Numbered from the stretch's first letter, positions 16,436 to 27,278 are shown. The stretch: DNA of 64,000 bases from Sporosarcina thermotolerans (GCF_030067815.1 NZ_CP125968.1:2844001-2908000), one strand, 5' to 3'. Program-made: numbers and translations. The notes: generated by a model from the sequence alone, not told the origin.

Positions 16436-18141
16436 TCACTTCCGTATAATTTCTTCGATGAAACGGCCAAGCGGCCATGTATTTACGACCGTCTCTTTTT
16501 TCAACCAAGCTTTTTGAGCATATTTAACACCTATTTCCATATGCTTCAATTGATCAATTGCATGCGCGTCGGTGTTGATAGCAATCTTGACGTTAGCTTC
16601 TTGCGCTTCTTCTAAATATTCCTTTGCCAGATCGAAACGATACGGATTGGCATTGAATTCAAGGATTTTATCGTATTCCTTCGCCCATTTAATCAGTTGG
16701 TGGACATCCGGATTATAGCCTTCTCTTTGTCCGATGATTCGGCCAGTAGGATGTGCAATCATGTGAACATACGGGTTGCTGATAGCTGAATGTAATCTTT
16801 CCATGATCTGCTCTTGCGATTGATTAAAATTCGAATGGATGGATGCGATAACAAAATCCAACTCTTGCAATAAATCATCATCGAAGTCAAGACGACCATC
16901 TGGCAAAATATCCATTTCAGTACCGCAAAAGATCTCGATATCATCGTATTCATCATTCAACTTACGAATTTCCGCAATTTGCTCCCTGAGCCTTTCTGGC
17001 GTCAGACCGTTCGCCACTCTTAAATATTGAGTGTGGTCTGTGATAACCATATGGGAATAGCCTTTTTTTCGACATGCTTCCACCATCTCGCGGATTGAAT
17101 ATCCTCCGTCAGACCAAGTTGTGTGCATATGGAGATCGCTGCGGATATCTTCAAATGTAACCAATTGTGCAATCTCTTCCGAACGTTCAATTTCACGACC
17201 GTCCATACGCAAGGAAGGTGGGATGAAAGGCAAATCAAAATAAGCGAAAAATTCCTTTTCGGTTTTGAACGTTTCCATAGTACCATCTTCTAGTTCTACA
17301 CCGTATTCACTTATTTTCATCCCTTTTGCTTTAGCAAGTTGACGCATTTTCACATTATGATCCTTCGAACCGGTGAAGTGATGCAATGCAGTCGCAAATT
17401 GGTCATCCGTTACAAAGCGGAAATCCGCATCGACTAGGTCAGCCATATCCAGGACAATGGATAGTTTGGCATCCCCAGCAGCGACTGTTTCTTCAACCGG
17501 CAGGGTCTCCAACAGCTTTTCCCGAACAATGGCCGGTTCATCCGTCACAACGATAAAATCGACATCACTACTTTCTTCTTCAGCACGACGGAAACTTCCT
17601 GCGACCGAGAAGCGGGTGATCTCCTGTATACTACGTAGTACCTCTTCAACTGCAAGTACAACGGATTCAATTTGCCAAACCGGCAGTTTCCCTTTTCGTG
17701 TCCCAAGGATTTCAAGTTCGTGCAAGATCTTTTCCTCGGTTTTCTTGCCGAATCCCGGAACCTTACTCACTTCATTTGACTCGCATGCATTTCGAAGAGA
17801 TTCGATGGAGTCAATTCCAAGCGTTTCTCTGAGTTTCGCAATTTTCTTGCCGCCTAATCCAGGCACCCTTAACAATGGAATCAGCCCACTTGGGACTTCA
17901 TTTTCAAGCTCCTTCAGTAAATCGGATTCTCCCTTTTCAATTAGGTCGATAATAACAGCGCCTGTCCCTTTGCCGATCCCTTTCAAAGATAAAATATCAT
18001 CCATTTCGGAAAGGCTGCGGGGGTCAGTTCCAGAACATTGGCCGCCTTACGGAATGCTCCGACTTTAAACGGATTCTCCCCTAACAGTTCCATATATAGA
18101 GCAATTTTTTCGAACGTGCGAATGATCGTTTTTTTATTCAC
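16436..18141 (-). CDS. polX: DNA polymerase/3'-5' exonuclease PolX (frameshifted near start)
   Basis: A family X polymerase of about 570 residues for base excision repair. HhH motifs (LKGIGKGTGAVI; VPGLGGKKIAKL; VPGFGKKTEEKI), the nucleotidyltransferase motif GSFRRAEEESSDVDFIV, and a C-terminal PHP exonuclease domain (DLHMHTTWSDG; VITDHTQYL; EMDILPDG; NTDAHAI) are all present. The true start is a GTG at 18141 behind GGAGGAGTGGTTTAC, giving MNKKTIIRTFEKIALYMELL. That frame breaks near 18028, where one base is missing before DPRSLSEMDDIL. The rest is open. Between cvpA and mutS2 as in B. subtilis. Likely a sequencing indel. Confidence 0.93.
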
Positions 18142-18177
18142 GTAAACCACTCCTCCATTCAACCAATCTTATTCTGT

Positions 18178-18210
18178 GAAAAAGGCTTCCCTCCAACCAA
18201 GGGGAAGCCG
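18178..18210 (-). terminator. Terminator after cvpA
   Basis: Minus strand CGGCTTCCCC, a loop, GGGAAGCC then TTTTTCAC. It lies eight bases after the cvpA stop and separates the zapA-cvpA pair from polX. Confidence 0.85.
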
Positions 18211-18217
18211 TAATCTG

Positions 18218-18763
18218 TTATTTGGTGTAAATATACCACCAGTTTTTCACCATCTCAGAAAATAATGGGGTATGTTCAAACATTGCACCCGCCAATATCG
18301 ACTTACCTATAAATCCTTGGATGAAATCTAATGGCAACATAACCAATAGATAGAGTAATAGGAATATAATAATATAAAACTCAATAAATCCAAGAGCAGC
18401 ACCAGCAAAACGTGCAACAAAACCTAAGACTGGTAGATACTTAAGGAAATCGAACATCGAGGCAATTAACTGCAATGCAAATTTTGCAACGATGAATATG
18501 AGTACAAACGCCAATAACCTATAAAACGTCTGATCTAAATCTAATTGTTCCACAGTCCACGCTAATTTCGAGCTGGCTGTGACTCCTGGATATGGTATCC
18601 ATAAAACAAACTTATCCGCTAACTGTTTGTAGTATATGTAAGCAATAATTAGTGCTATAAAGAAGCCTGTCATATGGATAAGTTGTACGATAAGCCCCCG
18701 TCTAAATCCGGTAATCAAGCCTCCAAGCAGGAGGAAAACTATAAGTAAATCAAGCATATACAC
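18218..18763 (-). CDS. cvpA: CvpA family membrane protein
   Basis: A 181-residue polytopic membrane protein. It has four hydrophobic segments near residues 2-20, 28-47, 85-105 and 120-150, and the CvpA-type motif GLITGFRRGLIVQLIHMTGF at the first hairpin. CvpA was named for colicin V production in E. coli; in Firmicutes the role is unclear, and the gene (yshB) regularly follows zapA. Here it follows zapA by three bases and is therefore co-transcribed, with a terminator directly after it. Ribosome binding site GGGTTGACGGGTGTAT is weak, consistent with translational coupling to zapA. Confidence 0.85.
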   Translation of the reverse strand: MYMLDLLIVFLLLGGLITGFRRGLIVQLIHMTGFFIALIIAYIYYKQLADKFVLWIPYPGVTASSKLAWTVEQLDLDQTFYRLLAFVLIFIVAKFALQLIASMFDFLKYLPVLGFVARFAGAALGFIEFYIIIFLLLYLLVMLPLDFIQGFIGKSILAGAMFEHTPLFSEMVKNWWYIYTK

Positions 18764-18766
18764 CCG

Positions 18767-19027
18767 TCAACCCTTCAGCTTATTCAATTCTTCTTCCAAT
18801 TGTTCAATTCGTTCTTTTAATTTCAAATAATCGTGTACACTATTCACTGCGGTTAGGACAGCAATTTTGGCACTGTCGAGATAAGGGTTGCGTGAGCTGA
18901 TTTCCCTCATTTTTTCGTCAACCATCGAAGCGACAAGCCGAACATGACTGCTTGATTCACTGCCGACAATTGTATATGTCTGTCCATAAATGTCAACCGT
19001 AAGGCGCGTCTTTTGTTGGTCTGCCAC
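18767..19027 (-). CDS. zapA: Cell division protein ZapA
   Basis: An 86-residue ZapA that bundles FtsZ filaments at the division site. Typical features are the N-terminal [17 protein letters not shown] beta region, [16 protein letters not shown] and a C-terminal coiled coil ([16 protein letters not shown]). I chose the GTG at 19027 because GGAGG lies eight bases before it; the ATG at 19066 would add 13 residues with no counterpart in the family. It is divergent from rnhC, with an interspersed repeat in between, and is followed immediately by cvpA. Confidence 0.92.
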   Translation of the reverse strand: MADQQKTRLTVDIYGQTYTIVGSESSSHVRLVASMVDEKMREISSRNPYLDSAKIAVLTAVNSVHDYLKLKERIEQLEEELNKLKG

Positions 19028-19109
19028 TGCCTTAACCTCCAATGTGAAAACTATGTACCCAATCATACCATGAAACGGTTTTAGTTGGAAAGAGAAGGGA
19101 TAGTTTTAT

Positions 19110-19315
19110 ACCATTGATTTCCGTTTCAGGCGGACGCTTTCCAATCGAACCACGAAGAGTTCGATTTGCCGTATTTCTGCGACCTTTGCAGAAATTAAGG
19201 CAGCGGCTAACAACTCCCTGCTCGTAACGCTGCGCTTTTACTCGCAAAAGCCGTTCTTCGTAACGGCTCTCGCAGGAGTCGCCGCCTTCCACTCCAATCA
19301 ACTCAGTATCACTTT
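19110..19315. repeat. Interspersed composite hairpin repeat, copy A
   Basis: Begins TTGATTTCCGTTTCAGGCGG and ends CAGGAGTCGCCGCCTTCCAC, followed by TCCAATCAAC. Inside are at least four small inverted repeats: TCGAA..TTCGA near 19144, TTTCTGC..GCAGAAA near 19176, GCGCTTTTACTCGCAAAAGC-type near 19230, and GCCGTTCTTCGTAACGGC near 19249. A short version of the same frame, without most hairpins, is at 33230-33305, and an inverted relative is at 55253-55400. No open frame in it looks like a gene. Confidence 0.8.
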
Positions 19316-19397
19316 TAATAAATACATATCCATACAAGCATCTACTTCTTGGATTATTGTACAATATGGATATAAGGTTATGGAGAGGGAGACGTTT

Positions 19398-20335
19398 ATG
19401 AGTAATAGTGTGCTGCTATTGGATAAGGCTAAGTTGGATGGGTTGATGGCGCATTATGCTGCGTTTAAAGTGACGCGGAATGCGCCTGGGGTTGTGTTTG
19501 CTGCGAAGTTGCCGGATGCAGCGATAACGGCTTATAAATCGGGAAAGGTGCTTTTTCAGGGTGGAGGCGCGATGCGGGAGGCTGCGATTTGGGGAAGTGT
19601 TGATGGGCAGAAATCGCCTACAAAACCTACTGCCAAAGGGGAGATTTTGCCTGAGCGGTTTTCGGAGTTATCGGTCGTCGGGTCTGATGAAACTGGACAG
19701 GCGATTTCTTTGGTCCTGTTACTGTGGCGGCTTGTTACGTTAGCTCTGAACAAATAGAGCTGGTAAGGGAATTGGGCGTAAAGGATTCGAAGCAGTTGAA
19801 TGATGATTATATGCGGCAGATTGCCCCTGATTTGCAAGCAGCACTTATCCACAGTGTCCTCACGTTGACTAATGACAAGTACAACAAAGTGCAGGAAAAA
19901 GGATGGTCGCAAGGAAAGATAAAAGCTCTGCTTCATAATCAGGCGCTTAAGCATGTTTTACGGAAAATGAAGGGCGAAAAGCCTGATTACATTCTTATTG
20001 ATCAGTTCGCTGAACGTGGCATTTATTATAATCATATTAAAAATGAACAGGAAATTGTCCGTGAGAATGTCTTGTTTTCGACGAAAGCTGAAGGGTTGCA
20101 TCTCGCTGTTGCTGCCGCTTCGATTATTGCAAGGGTTGCTTTTTTAGAGGAGATGGACCGGTTGAGTGATTTAGCTGGCGTTCAACTTCCTAAAGGGGCA
20201 GGAAAAATTGTGGATGAAGCTGCAGCGAAGATTTTATTAAAGAGCGGCGAAGATACGTTGAAATCAATGACCAAATGGCATTTTGCAAATGCACAGAAGG
20301 CAAAGAAAATTGCTGCGCTTAAAAGGAAATTATAA
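19398..20335 (+). CDS. rnhC: Ribonuclease HIII (frameshifted)
   Basis: RNase HIII removes RNA from RNA-DNA hybrids. The N-terminal TBP-like domain (MSNSVLLLDKAKLDGLMAHY) and the catalytic domain are both visible: GSDETG followed by DFFGPVTVAACYV, DSKQLNDD, the RNase HIII KLPKGAG-type motif (QLPKGAGKIVDEAA) and MTKWHFANAQKA. One A is missing near 19697 (GGA-CAGGCGATTTC should read GGAACAGG), which breaks the frame between GSDETG and TGDFFGP, at the active site. Start is the ATG at 19398 after GAGAGGGAGACGTTT. Full length would be about 312 residues, normal for the family. The neighbouring zapA on the other strand matches the B. subtilis arrangement. Confidence 0.92.
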
Positions 20336-20337
20336 CG

Positions 20338-20910
20338 ATGAAAAGTTTGAAAAGGGTTGTATTTTCTGTTCTCCTTCTTGCACTACTTTCCGCTTGCTCA
20401 TCGAAAGACATTACTAACAATGAAGGGTCTAACAACACTATTAGCTATCCACAAGACGCGCAGGTTGAAGCAGATGACTTCATCTACAGATTATATACCG
20501 AGAAGGATGTTTATTCCGAATTTGGAGATACTGCCATATTTGCCGAATTAACGTATATAGGAAATCAGGAATCAGTTGAAATCTCCCACTCCGCATCACC
20601 ATTTGAATTTCCAATCAAGGAGCTATCAAGAGGTATTGAAATCGAATATGCAATGGATGATCCCTTGATAAGAACAACGTTGGTCAAAGGGGAACCACTG
20701 CGTGAAAAGTATCGCTTCGCGGGCGGTTATAGTGATAATGATGATAAAGAGACGATAGAATTTATTCAAACGATTATTAATAAGGGCTTTCCTGAGGGTA
20801 ATTATGTTGTTAATGGACTTGCAATTTTTTTTATCGAGAATGCTGATGAAACCATTGAGCCTGAATCATATAAATTGAATTTGAATATCGGCTTTAATGT
20901 TAGGGATTAA
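20338..20910 (+). CDS. Putative lipoprotein
   Basis: A 190-residue protein with a clear lipoprotein signal: MKSLKRVVFSVLLLALLSAC, lipobox LSAC with Cys20. The mature region is acidic, with a beta-rich pattern (YTEKDVYSEFGDTAIFAELT; RTTLVKGEPLREKYRFAGGY) reminiscent of small immunoglobulin-like extracytoplasmic domains that often carry the phrase 'xxVYxxGExIxFxAxLxYxG'. It starts two bases after the rnhC stop and may be translationally coupled to it, although the two are functionally unrelated. Followed by a shared terminator at 20914-20957. Exact function unknown. Confidence 0.8.
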   Translation: MKSLKRVVFSVLLLALLSACSSKDITNNEGSNNTISYPQDAQVEADDFIYRLYTEKDVYSEFGDTAIFAELTYIGNQESVEISHSASPFEFPIKELSRGIEIEYAMDDPLIRTTLVKGEPLREKYRFAGGYSDNDDKETIEFIQTIINKGFPEGNYVVNGLAIFFIENADETIEPESYKLNLNIGFNVRD

Positions 20911-20913
20911 TGG

Positions 20914-20957
20914 AAAAAGACCGCCTTGGAGTCAAGTTCTCTCCAATGGCGGTCTTA
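20914..20957. terminator. Bidirectional terminator between lipoprotein gene and pheT
   Basis: AAGACCGCCTTGGAG, a loop, CTCCAATGGCGGTCTTA: a 14-bp stem with A-run on the left and T-rich sequence on the right, serving the convergent lipoprotein and pheT transcripts. Confidence 0.88.
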
Positions 20958-20972
20958 TTTATTTATATTCGA

Positions 20973-23384
20973 TTAACCACGAAGCTGTGCGTCTGCTTCC
21001 ATAGTTAAAGCTTTTAATACTTTATCATGCGCTTTGACGACTTCTTCGTCTGTCAATGTGCGTTCAGGATCGAAATATGTCAATGAGAATGCAAGTGATT
21101 TCTTGCCTTTTTCGACATTATCCCCTTCATATAGATCGAAGAGTTTCACGTCTTTCAATAACTTCCCGCCAGCTTGACGGATGATTGTTTCAAGAATACC
21201 CGCAGAAGTTCCGCTTTCCACAACGAGTGCAATGTCACGTGAAATCGATGGGAAACGTGGAACAGGTGAATATAACAGCTCTTCTGTGTCGACAGACAGG
21301 ATATGCTCAAGATTCAATTCCATCACAAACGTCTCTTTTAGGTCACGTTTCTTCTGCTCTGTTGGGTGTAGTTGACCAATTAGACCAATACGCTCGCCTT
21401 TAAGAAGAATGTTTGCTGTACGTCCAGGATGCATTCCGTCAATTGAAGTCTTTTCGAATGATAAGTCGTCAGAAAGGCCAAGTCGCTCCATCATTCCTTC
21501 AATAATTCCCTTCACCACAAAGAAATCCACTTTTTTAGTTTCGCCTTGCCATGCATGATCGACCCATTTACCAGTCAGAACAGCAGCGACATGTTCCACC
21601 TCACGTGGCAATCCGTCCTCTTCTTCACCAAGGAAGACAGAACCTGTTTCATACAATGCCACCGAATCGATTCGGCGTGCGACGTTATAGGTAGTAGCTT
21701 CCAATAGATGAGGAATGAGGCTTTGGCGAAGAGTACTACGGTCCTCACTCATCGGCATTAGCAATTCCGTTACCGGTGCTGTTTCCAAAGCATAAGCCTG
21801 TGCATGTTCTTTAGAAGTCAATGAATATGTGATTGCTTGGTATAGACCTGCACCTTCAAGGTATTGACGGACGATTCGACGTTTTGCCTGATATGGAGTG
21901 AGTCCACCCGGAGTGGATTCCGATACAGGAAGAGTTTTTGGAATTTCATCGTATCCATACATACGAGCGATTTCCTCAATAATATCTTCTTTAATCCGTA
22001 AGTCTTGTCTACGTGTTGGTGCATCAATTACTAATTGGCCGTTGACCGCTTGTGTCGGGATACGAAGACGTTCCAATATAGTAAGCATGTCATCCATTGA
22101 TATCTTCATGCCAAGTCTATTATTGATATAGTCCGGTGAGATTGTAATGCGCTCAGCCGTCTTATCAAGCTCGTCAAATGTTACTGATCCGGAGAGGACT
22201 TCACCGTTAGCAAGCTCCGCCAATAGTTGCACAGCGCGTTCCGCCGCTTCCTGCACCCGGTTCGGGTCAACACCTTTTTCAAAGCGAGTACTTGCGTCGC
22301 TTCGAAGTCCAACTTCTTTTGACGTCCTTCTGACAGAAGATGGTGCAAAATAAGCTGATTCAATTACAACAGTTGTCGTCCCGTCATGGACTTCTGAATT
22401 CGCTCCACCCATGACACCAGCAATCGCTACTGGCTCTTTACCATTCGTAATGACTAAGTTATGGGAATTAAGCTTACGCTCTGCATCGTCCAACGTCGTG
22501 ATCAATTCCCCTTCTTCAGCATGACGGACGACGATTTCGCCAGACTCAAGGCGGTCGTAGTCGAATGCGTGAAGTGGTTGCCCGTATTCCATTAGTACAT
22601 AATTCGTAATATCGACGACGTTATTATGAGGACGAACGCCTGCAGCCATCAAATAATTTTGAAGCCAAAGTGGAGACTCGGCAATCTTGATATTTTTCAC
22701 AACTTTTGCTACATACATCGGATTATCGGTAGATGCATCAACGCGTAGTTTCAACATATCCTCCGCTTTTTCGGCAGACTCTTTATAATCAATTTTCGGA
22801 AGTGCAATCCCTTGTGATAAAATTGCGCCTACTTCATAAGCGACACCTAACATGCTTAAAGCATCCGAGCGGTTTGGCGTCAAGTCGAATTCAAGTACCG
22901 TATCGTCAAGTCCAAGCAATGGAAGTGCATTCTCACCGGGAACCGTATCTTGTGGCAATACATAGATGCCTTCAGCATACGCTTTTGCTACAAGCTTCCC
23001 TTCGATGCCAAGCTCCTGTAATGAACAGATCATCCCGTTCGATTCTTCACCGCGAAGTTTTGCTTTTTTAATTTTCATCCCACCCGGTAGAACTGCGCCA
23101 GGGCGTGCAACGATAACTTTCTGGCCTTGGGCGACGTTTGGCGCTCCGCAAATGATTTGCGTCGTTTCTTCCCCAACGTCAACTTGGCAAATGTTCAATT
23201 TATCCGCTTCAGGATGTTTTACACATTCCTTTACATAACCGACAACTACATTCGTCATTGACTGAGACCGGTCAATAATGGAATCGACTTCAATCCCTGA
23301 ACGCGTTATTCTTTCTGCAAGATCTTCCGGCTTAATGCCCTTTATATTTACATATTCATTCAACCATTTTGTAGATACTAACAT
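20973..23384 (-). CDS. pheT: Phenylalanine-tRNA ligase beta subunit
   Basis: An 803-residue PheT, normal length. Domains in order: tRNA-binding EMAP-like domain (VVGYVKECVKHPEADKLNIC, residues about 43-150), B3/B4 editing domain, B5 (ISPDYINNRLGMKISMDDML), catalytic-like B6/B7 and a C-terminal ferredoxin-fold anticodon-binding domain (SPVPRFPSISRDIALVV). The start is the ATG at 23384 (MLVSTKWLNEYV) behind GGAGGAGAAGACAGAC; a longer upstream frame overlapping pheS is not the gene. Forms an alpha2-beta2 enzyme with the pheS product and is transcribed with it under the T-box at 24466. Confidence 0.96.
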   Translation of the reverse strand: MLVSTKWLNEYVNIKGIKPEDLAERITRSGIEVDSIIDRSQSMTNVVVGYVKECVKHPEADKLNICQVDVGEETTQIICGAPNVAQGQKVIVARPGAVLPGGMKIKKAKLRGEESNGMICSLQELGIEGKLVAKAYAEGIYVLPQDTVPGENALPLLGLDDTVLEFDLTPNRSDALSMLGVAYEVGAILSQGIALPKIDYKESAEKAEDMLKLRVDASTDNPMYVAKVVKNIKIAESPLWLQNYLMAAGVRPHNNVVDITNYVLMEYGQPLHAFDYDRLESGEIVVRHAEEGELITTLDDAERKLNSHNLVITNGKEPVAIAGVMGGANSEVHDGTTTVVIESAYFAPSSVRRTSKEVGLRSDASTRFEKGVDPNRVQEAAERAVQLLAELANGEVLSGSVTFDELDKTAERITISPDYINNRLGMKISMDDMLTILERLRIPTQAVNGQLVIDAPTRRQDLRIKEDIIEEIARMYGYDEIPKTLPVSESTPGGLTPYQAKRRIVRQYLEGAGLYQAITYSLTSKEHAQAYALETAPVTELLMPMSEDRSTLRQSLIPHLLEATTYNVARRIDSVALYETGSVFLGEEEDGLPREVEHVAAVLTGKWVDHAWQGETKKVDFFVVKGIIEGMMERLGLSDDLSFEKTSIDGMHPGRTANILLKGERIGLIGQLHPTEQKKRDLKETFVMELNLEHILSVDTEELLYSPVPRFPSISRDIALVVESGTSAGILETIIRQAGGKLLKDVKLFDLYEGDNVEKGKKSLAFSLTYFDPERTLTDEEVVKAHDKVLKALTMEADAQLRG

Positions 23385-23400
23385 GTCTGTCTTCTCCTCC

Positions 23401-24436
<1,036 letters not shown>

Positions 24437-24465
24437 TTTCATTCTCCTTTCGAAATAAAAAAACC

Positions 24466-24722
24466 CCGCCCCCTAAAAAGGGACGAGGACGAGTTCGCGG
24501 TACCACCCTGATTATTATGCAAGAATATGCATAATCACTTCATTTGGATTAACGGCCCTCTACCGGCACGCCTTTACAGTAAAAACTGGTCCAAGCGGCA
24601 GCTCTCGGGGTGAACTTCAACGGTCATTCGCCTATCTGCACTCTCAGTCACGGTGCAAATTTCCTGTTGGTTGCAAACTGTCTACTTTTCCCGGTCACAG
24701 CTTTTAATTTTATTTACAGCAT
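24466..24722 (-). ncRNA. T-box leader (phenylalanine) of pheST
   Basis: Minus-strand leader of about 250 bases ending 24 bases before pheS. The hallmark AGGGTGGTACCGCG lies at 24496-24509, followed by a terminator (CGTCCCTTTTTAGGGGGCGG, then a T-run at about 24466-24490). The AGAGTGCAGATAGG and GAGAGCTGC segments belong to the stem I region. A candidate specifier codon TTC is at 24612-24614 (in GAAGTTCACC). Uncharged tRNA-Phe binding would disrupt the terminator and raise pheST expression. Confidence 0.93.
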
Positions 24723-24723
24723 T

Positions 24724-24752
24724 ACTATACCCGATTTCCTTCAATACTTCAA
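24724..24752 (-). promoter_or_regulatory. Sigma-A promoter of pheST
   Basis: Minus strand TTGAAG (24747-24752), 17 bases, TATAGT (24724-24729), directly upstream of the T-box leader. Confidence 0.75.
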
Positions 24753-24762
24753 CTTGCCAAAA

Positions 24763-25527
24763 TCATTTCTTGCCATAAGCGTAGAGAAGAATTCCTGTAG
24801 CGATGGCTACATTTAATGATTCAGCTTTACCGTAAATCGGGATTTTAACGATCTCATCTGATTTCGACAAATAGTCAGCAGAGACGCCACTTCCTTCATT
24901 TCCAACGATTATCGCAAATTCATCTAATGGCCCAACGCTATAATGGTCAACGGCGTTTTGCAAACCAGTGCCGATAAGTTTAATATTGGCTGATTTCACT
25001 ATTTCTATCCAATCGCCGAGTTCTCCTTTTACGATTGGAAGATGGAAATGGGATCCCTGGGCAGAGCGGACGGTTTTCGGATTGTAAGGATCCGCACAAC
25101 CTTTCCCTAAAATTACGGCATCAATCCCTGCAGCATCGGCAGTTCTGATCATTGTCCCTATATTGCCAGGATCTTGGACAGCATCGATGAACAAATATTT
25201 TTTCCATGAATCCGTTGTAGCTTCTGAATAGTTAGGTTGGCGGCAATGAGCGAAAACTCCTTGCGATTGTTCTGTTTCCACTAATTCTTTCGCAACCGCC
25301 TTAGTCACTTCAATCATTTGAAGGTTATCAGTTTTCCAATTGGTCGGAAGTTCAACGTCCTCCCTTACGATCAAATGAATCACAGTGCCTTCGGATTTAA
25401 TAGCTTCTTCGACGAGATGAAATCCTTCAACGAGGAATTCTTCCGATTTATCTCGGTCTTTTTTAGAGGTTGCAAGTTTTTTCCAATGCTTAACAAGTGC
25501 GTTTTGAGTCGATTCGATTCTTTTCAT
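24763..25527 (-). CDS. ysgA: TrmH/SpoU family RNA 2'-O-methyltransferase
   Basis: A 254-residue SPOUT methyltransferase. The N-terminal substrate-binding domain (KRIESTQNALVKHWKKLATS; FLVEGFHLVEEAI) is followed by the knotted SpoU catalytic domain with motif 1 DAVQDPGNIGTMIRTADAAG, motif 2 IVGNEGSGVSADYL and motif 3 IPIYGKAESLNVAIATGILL. Its position next to sspI and pheS matches B. subtilis ysgA, a predicted 23S rRNA/tRNA ribose methylase. It is transcribed towards pheS from the far side of the T-box promoter. The exact RNA target is not shown by the sequence. Confidence 0.9.
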   Translation of the reverse strand: MKRIESTQNALVKHWKKLATSKKDRDKSEEFLVEGFHLVEEAIKSEGTVIHLIVREDVELPTNWKTDNLQMIEVTKAVAKELVETEQSQGVFAHCRQPNYSEATTDSWKKYLFIDAVQDPGNIGTMIRTADAAGIDAVILGKGCADPYNPKTVRSAQGSHFHLPIVKGELGDWIEIVKSANIKLIGTGLQNAVDHYSVGPLDEFAIIVGNEGSGVSADYLSKSDEIVKIPIYGKAESLNVAIATGILLYAYGKK

Positions 25528-25619
25528 TTATTTCAAGACATCCTTTTTCTTTTCAGTGTAACAAATGTCCGTATAGTTGGCGATCATTGTGTCCAAAATG
25601 AGTGCAGGAGGATGATATC

Positions 25620-25832
25620 ATGAATTTTCAAATACGCGACGCAATTACTGCAAACATGACGAATAACTCAGCGACTGATATACGCAACGTCGTGGAAGAT
25701 GCACTGCAGCGTGGAGAAGAGCATTTACTGCCAGGTCTTGGTGTGTTTTTTGAAAAGTTGTGGGTCAATGCGGATGAGCAAGAGAAAACTAAAATTACCG
25801 GCGAACTTGCACAAGCATTTGCAGGACGATGA
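25620..25832 (+). CDS. sspI: Small acid-soluble spore protein SspI
   Basis: A 70-residue minor small acid-soluble spore protein, made in the forespore. The sequence MNFQIRDAITANMTNNSATD through HLLPGLGVFFEKLW and GELAQAFAG is the typical SspI pattern and length. GCAGGAGGATGATATC gives an excellent ribosome binding site for the ATG at 25620. The gene is divergent from ysgA and ends at a strong terminator. It shows that the organism is an endospore former, or descends from one. A sigma-G promoter would be expected upstream; I could not assign one with certainty. Confidence 0.95.
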   Translation: MNFQIRDAITANMTNNSATDIRNVVEDALQRGEEHLLPGLGVFFEKLWVNADEQEKTKITGELAQAFAGR

Positions 25833-25849
25833 ATATGTAATGATAAAAG

Positions 25850-25884
25850 AGCTGTCCAGGTAGTCGACTGGACAGCTTTTTTTG
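25850..25884 (+). terminator. sspI terminator
   Basis: AGCTGTCCAG, an eight-base loop, CTGGACAGCT then TTTTTT; a perfect 10-bp stem 17 bases after the sspI stop codon. Confidence 0.92.
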
Positions 25885-25901
25885 TCCTATCTTGTGTTAA
25901 T

Positions 25902-26258
25902 GAGAACTTTACAATGAAGAATGAGAACTCTTAATTCATGAACGAGAACTTTTCATCGAAGAACGAGAACTCAAAGCTTGTAAACGAGAACTCTTTAATG
26001 AAGAATGACAACTCCAAGCGCTTAAACGAGAACTCTTCACGAATAAATGAGAACTTCAAGCGCTTAAACGAGAACTCTTCACGAATTAATGAGAACTCCA
26101 AGCGCTTAAACGAGAACTCTTCACGAATTAATGAGAACTCCAAGCGCTTAAACGAGAACTCTTTACGAATTAATGAGAACTCCAAGCGCTTAAACGAGAA
26201 CTCTTCACGAATTAATGAGAACTCTAATCGTGTAAACGAGAACTCCCACGCTACTACA
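25902..26258. repeat. Tandem array, 17 units of 21 bp
   Basis: Every 21 bases from 25902 to 26238 begins with GAGAACT or GAGAACTC, with a single GACAACTC variant. Two alternating monomers dominate: GAGAACTCTTCACGAATTAA(T) and GAGAACTCCAAGCGCTTAAA(C), making a 42-bp higher-order unit in the middle; the outer units are diverged, as expected for an array growing from its centre. The array lies between the convergent sspI and argF genes. Because 21 is a multiple of three, frames stay open through it on both strands, but none has a ribosome binding site. Confidence 0.92.
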
Positions 26259-26287
26259 GGTTCCTCCACATTCCGGTCACTTCTCTT

Positions 26288-27278
26288 TTATTTCAAAAGC
26301 GTAGCTAATACAGCCTTCTGTGCATGCAACCGATTGCCTGCCTGTTGGAAAACATAGGAATTCGGGCCGTCGATTACGGAAGCGGAAACCTCTTCCTCAC
26401 GATGTGCAGGTAGGCAGTGTAAAAACATGTAATCCTTTTTCGCATGACCGACCAGTTTGTCATTAATTTGAAAATCCTTAAAGACCTCCAGTCGATGAGC
26501 CGACTCTTCTTCTTGCCCCATGCTGGTCCAGACGTCCGTATAAACAACATCCGCATTTTCGACAGCCTCAACCGGATCGTAAGTTTGAAACCGACCCACC
26601 GTTTGCGGCCGCTATTTTTTGCACCATTGCGAAAAGCTTTTGATTGAACTCGTATCCAGCAGGTGTTGCAACCGCAATATGCATTCCCATGTTCGCTGCG
26701 CCGATGACTAATGAGTGTGCCACATTATTTCCGTCTCCTACGTAAGCGATTCTTTTACCGACAATTGAGCCTTTCACTTCAATCATTGTCAATAAATCCG
26801 CAAGTGCCTGACATGGATGGAAAAGATCCGTTAATCCATTGATGATTGGAATAGATGCATGCTTCGCAAGTTCCTCAACGGATTCATGGGAATTTGCACG
26901 TATCATAACCCCATCGAGGAATTCGGATAATACTTTTCCTGTGTCATGTATCGACTCGCCACGGCCAATTTGTAAATCTCTTGCATTCATGTACATTGCA
27001 TGCCCGCCAAGCTGAACCATACCGACTTCGAAAGAAATCCTTGTTCTTGTGGAATGTTTTTCAAAAATCATGCCGAGAGTTTTCCCCGGTAAAATGGGGG
27101 GCATTTTGCCTGATAGTGTTTCTTTTTTCATGACTAATGCTTTGTGCAATAAATAAGTGATTTCCTCATTCGTATAATCTAACAACGTTAACATGTCGCG
27201 TCCTTTAAGCTGATCTTCTATATTGTGCCCGATATTCACTGCCGATAAATGCATTTTCACCAATTTGATCATCTCCAT
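26288..27278 (-). CDS. argF: Ornithine carbamoyltransferase (frameshifted)
   Basis: OTCase makes citrulline from ornithine and carbamoyl phosphate in arginine synthesis. The carbamoyl-phosphate motif [13 protein letters not shown], the hinge [12 protein letters not shown], and the C-terminal [12 protein letters not shown] motif for ornithine binding are all present. The frame breaks near 26607, between IAAANGG and [20 protein letters not shown]. Restored length is about 330. The start is uncertain: ATG at 27278, or one of the later TTG/ATG codons near [11 protein letters not shown]. No other arginine gene is adjacent. HCLPAHR plus the lone setting fits anabolic argF better than the catabolic arcB, but the sequence alone does not prove this. 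Confidence 0.9.

Noticed and set aside
19032..19364. 110-codon minus-strand frame upstream of zapA
   Set aside because: It runs through the interspersed hairpin repeat and has no ribosome binding site; composition is that of the repeat.
25902..26258. CRISPR array
   Set aside because: Repeats are contiguous, with no unique spacers, and no cas genes are near; the same holds for the arrays at 27373, 53874 and 60333.
25931..26357. Long repeat-protein frames on both strands of the GAGAACTC array
   Set aside because: A 21-base period keeps any stop-free frame open. There is no ribosome binding site, frames exist on both strands at once, and the right end runs into argF.
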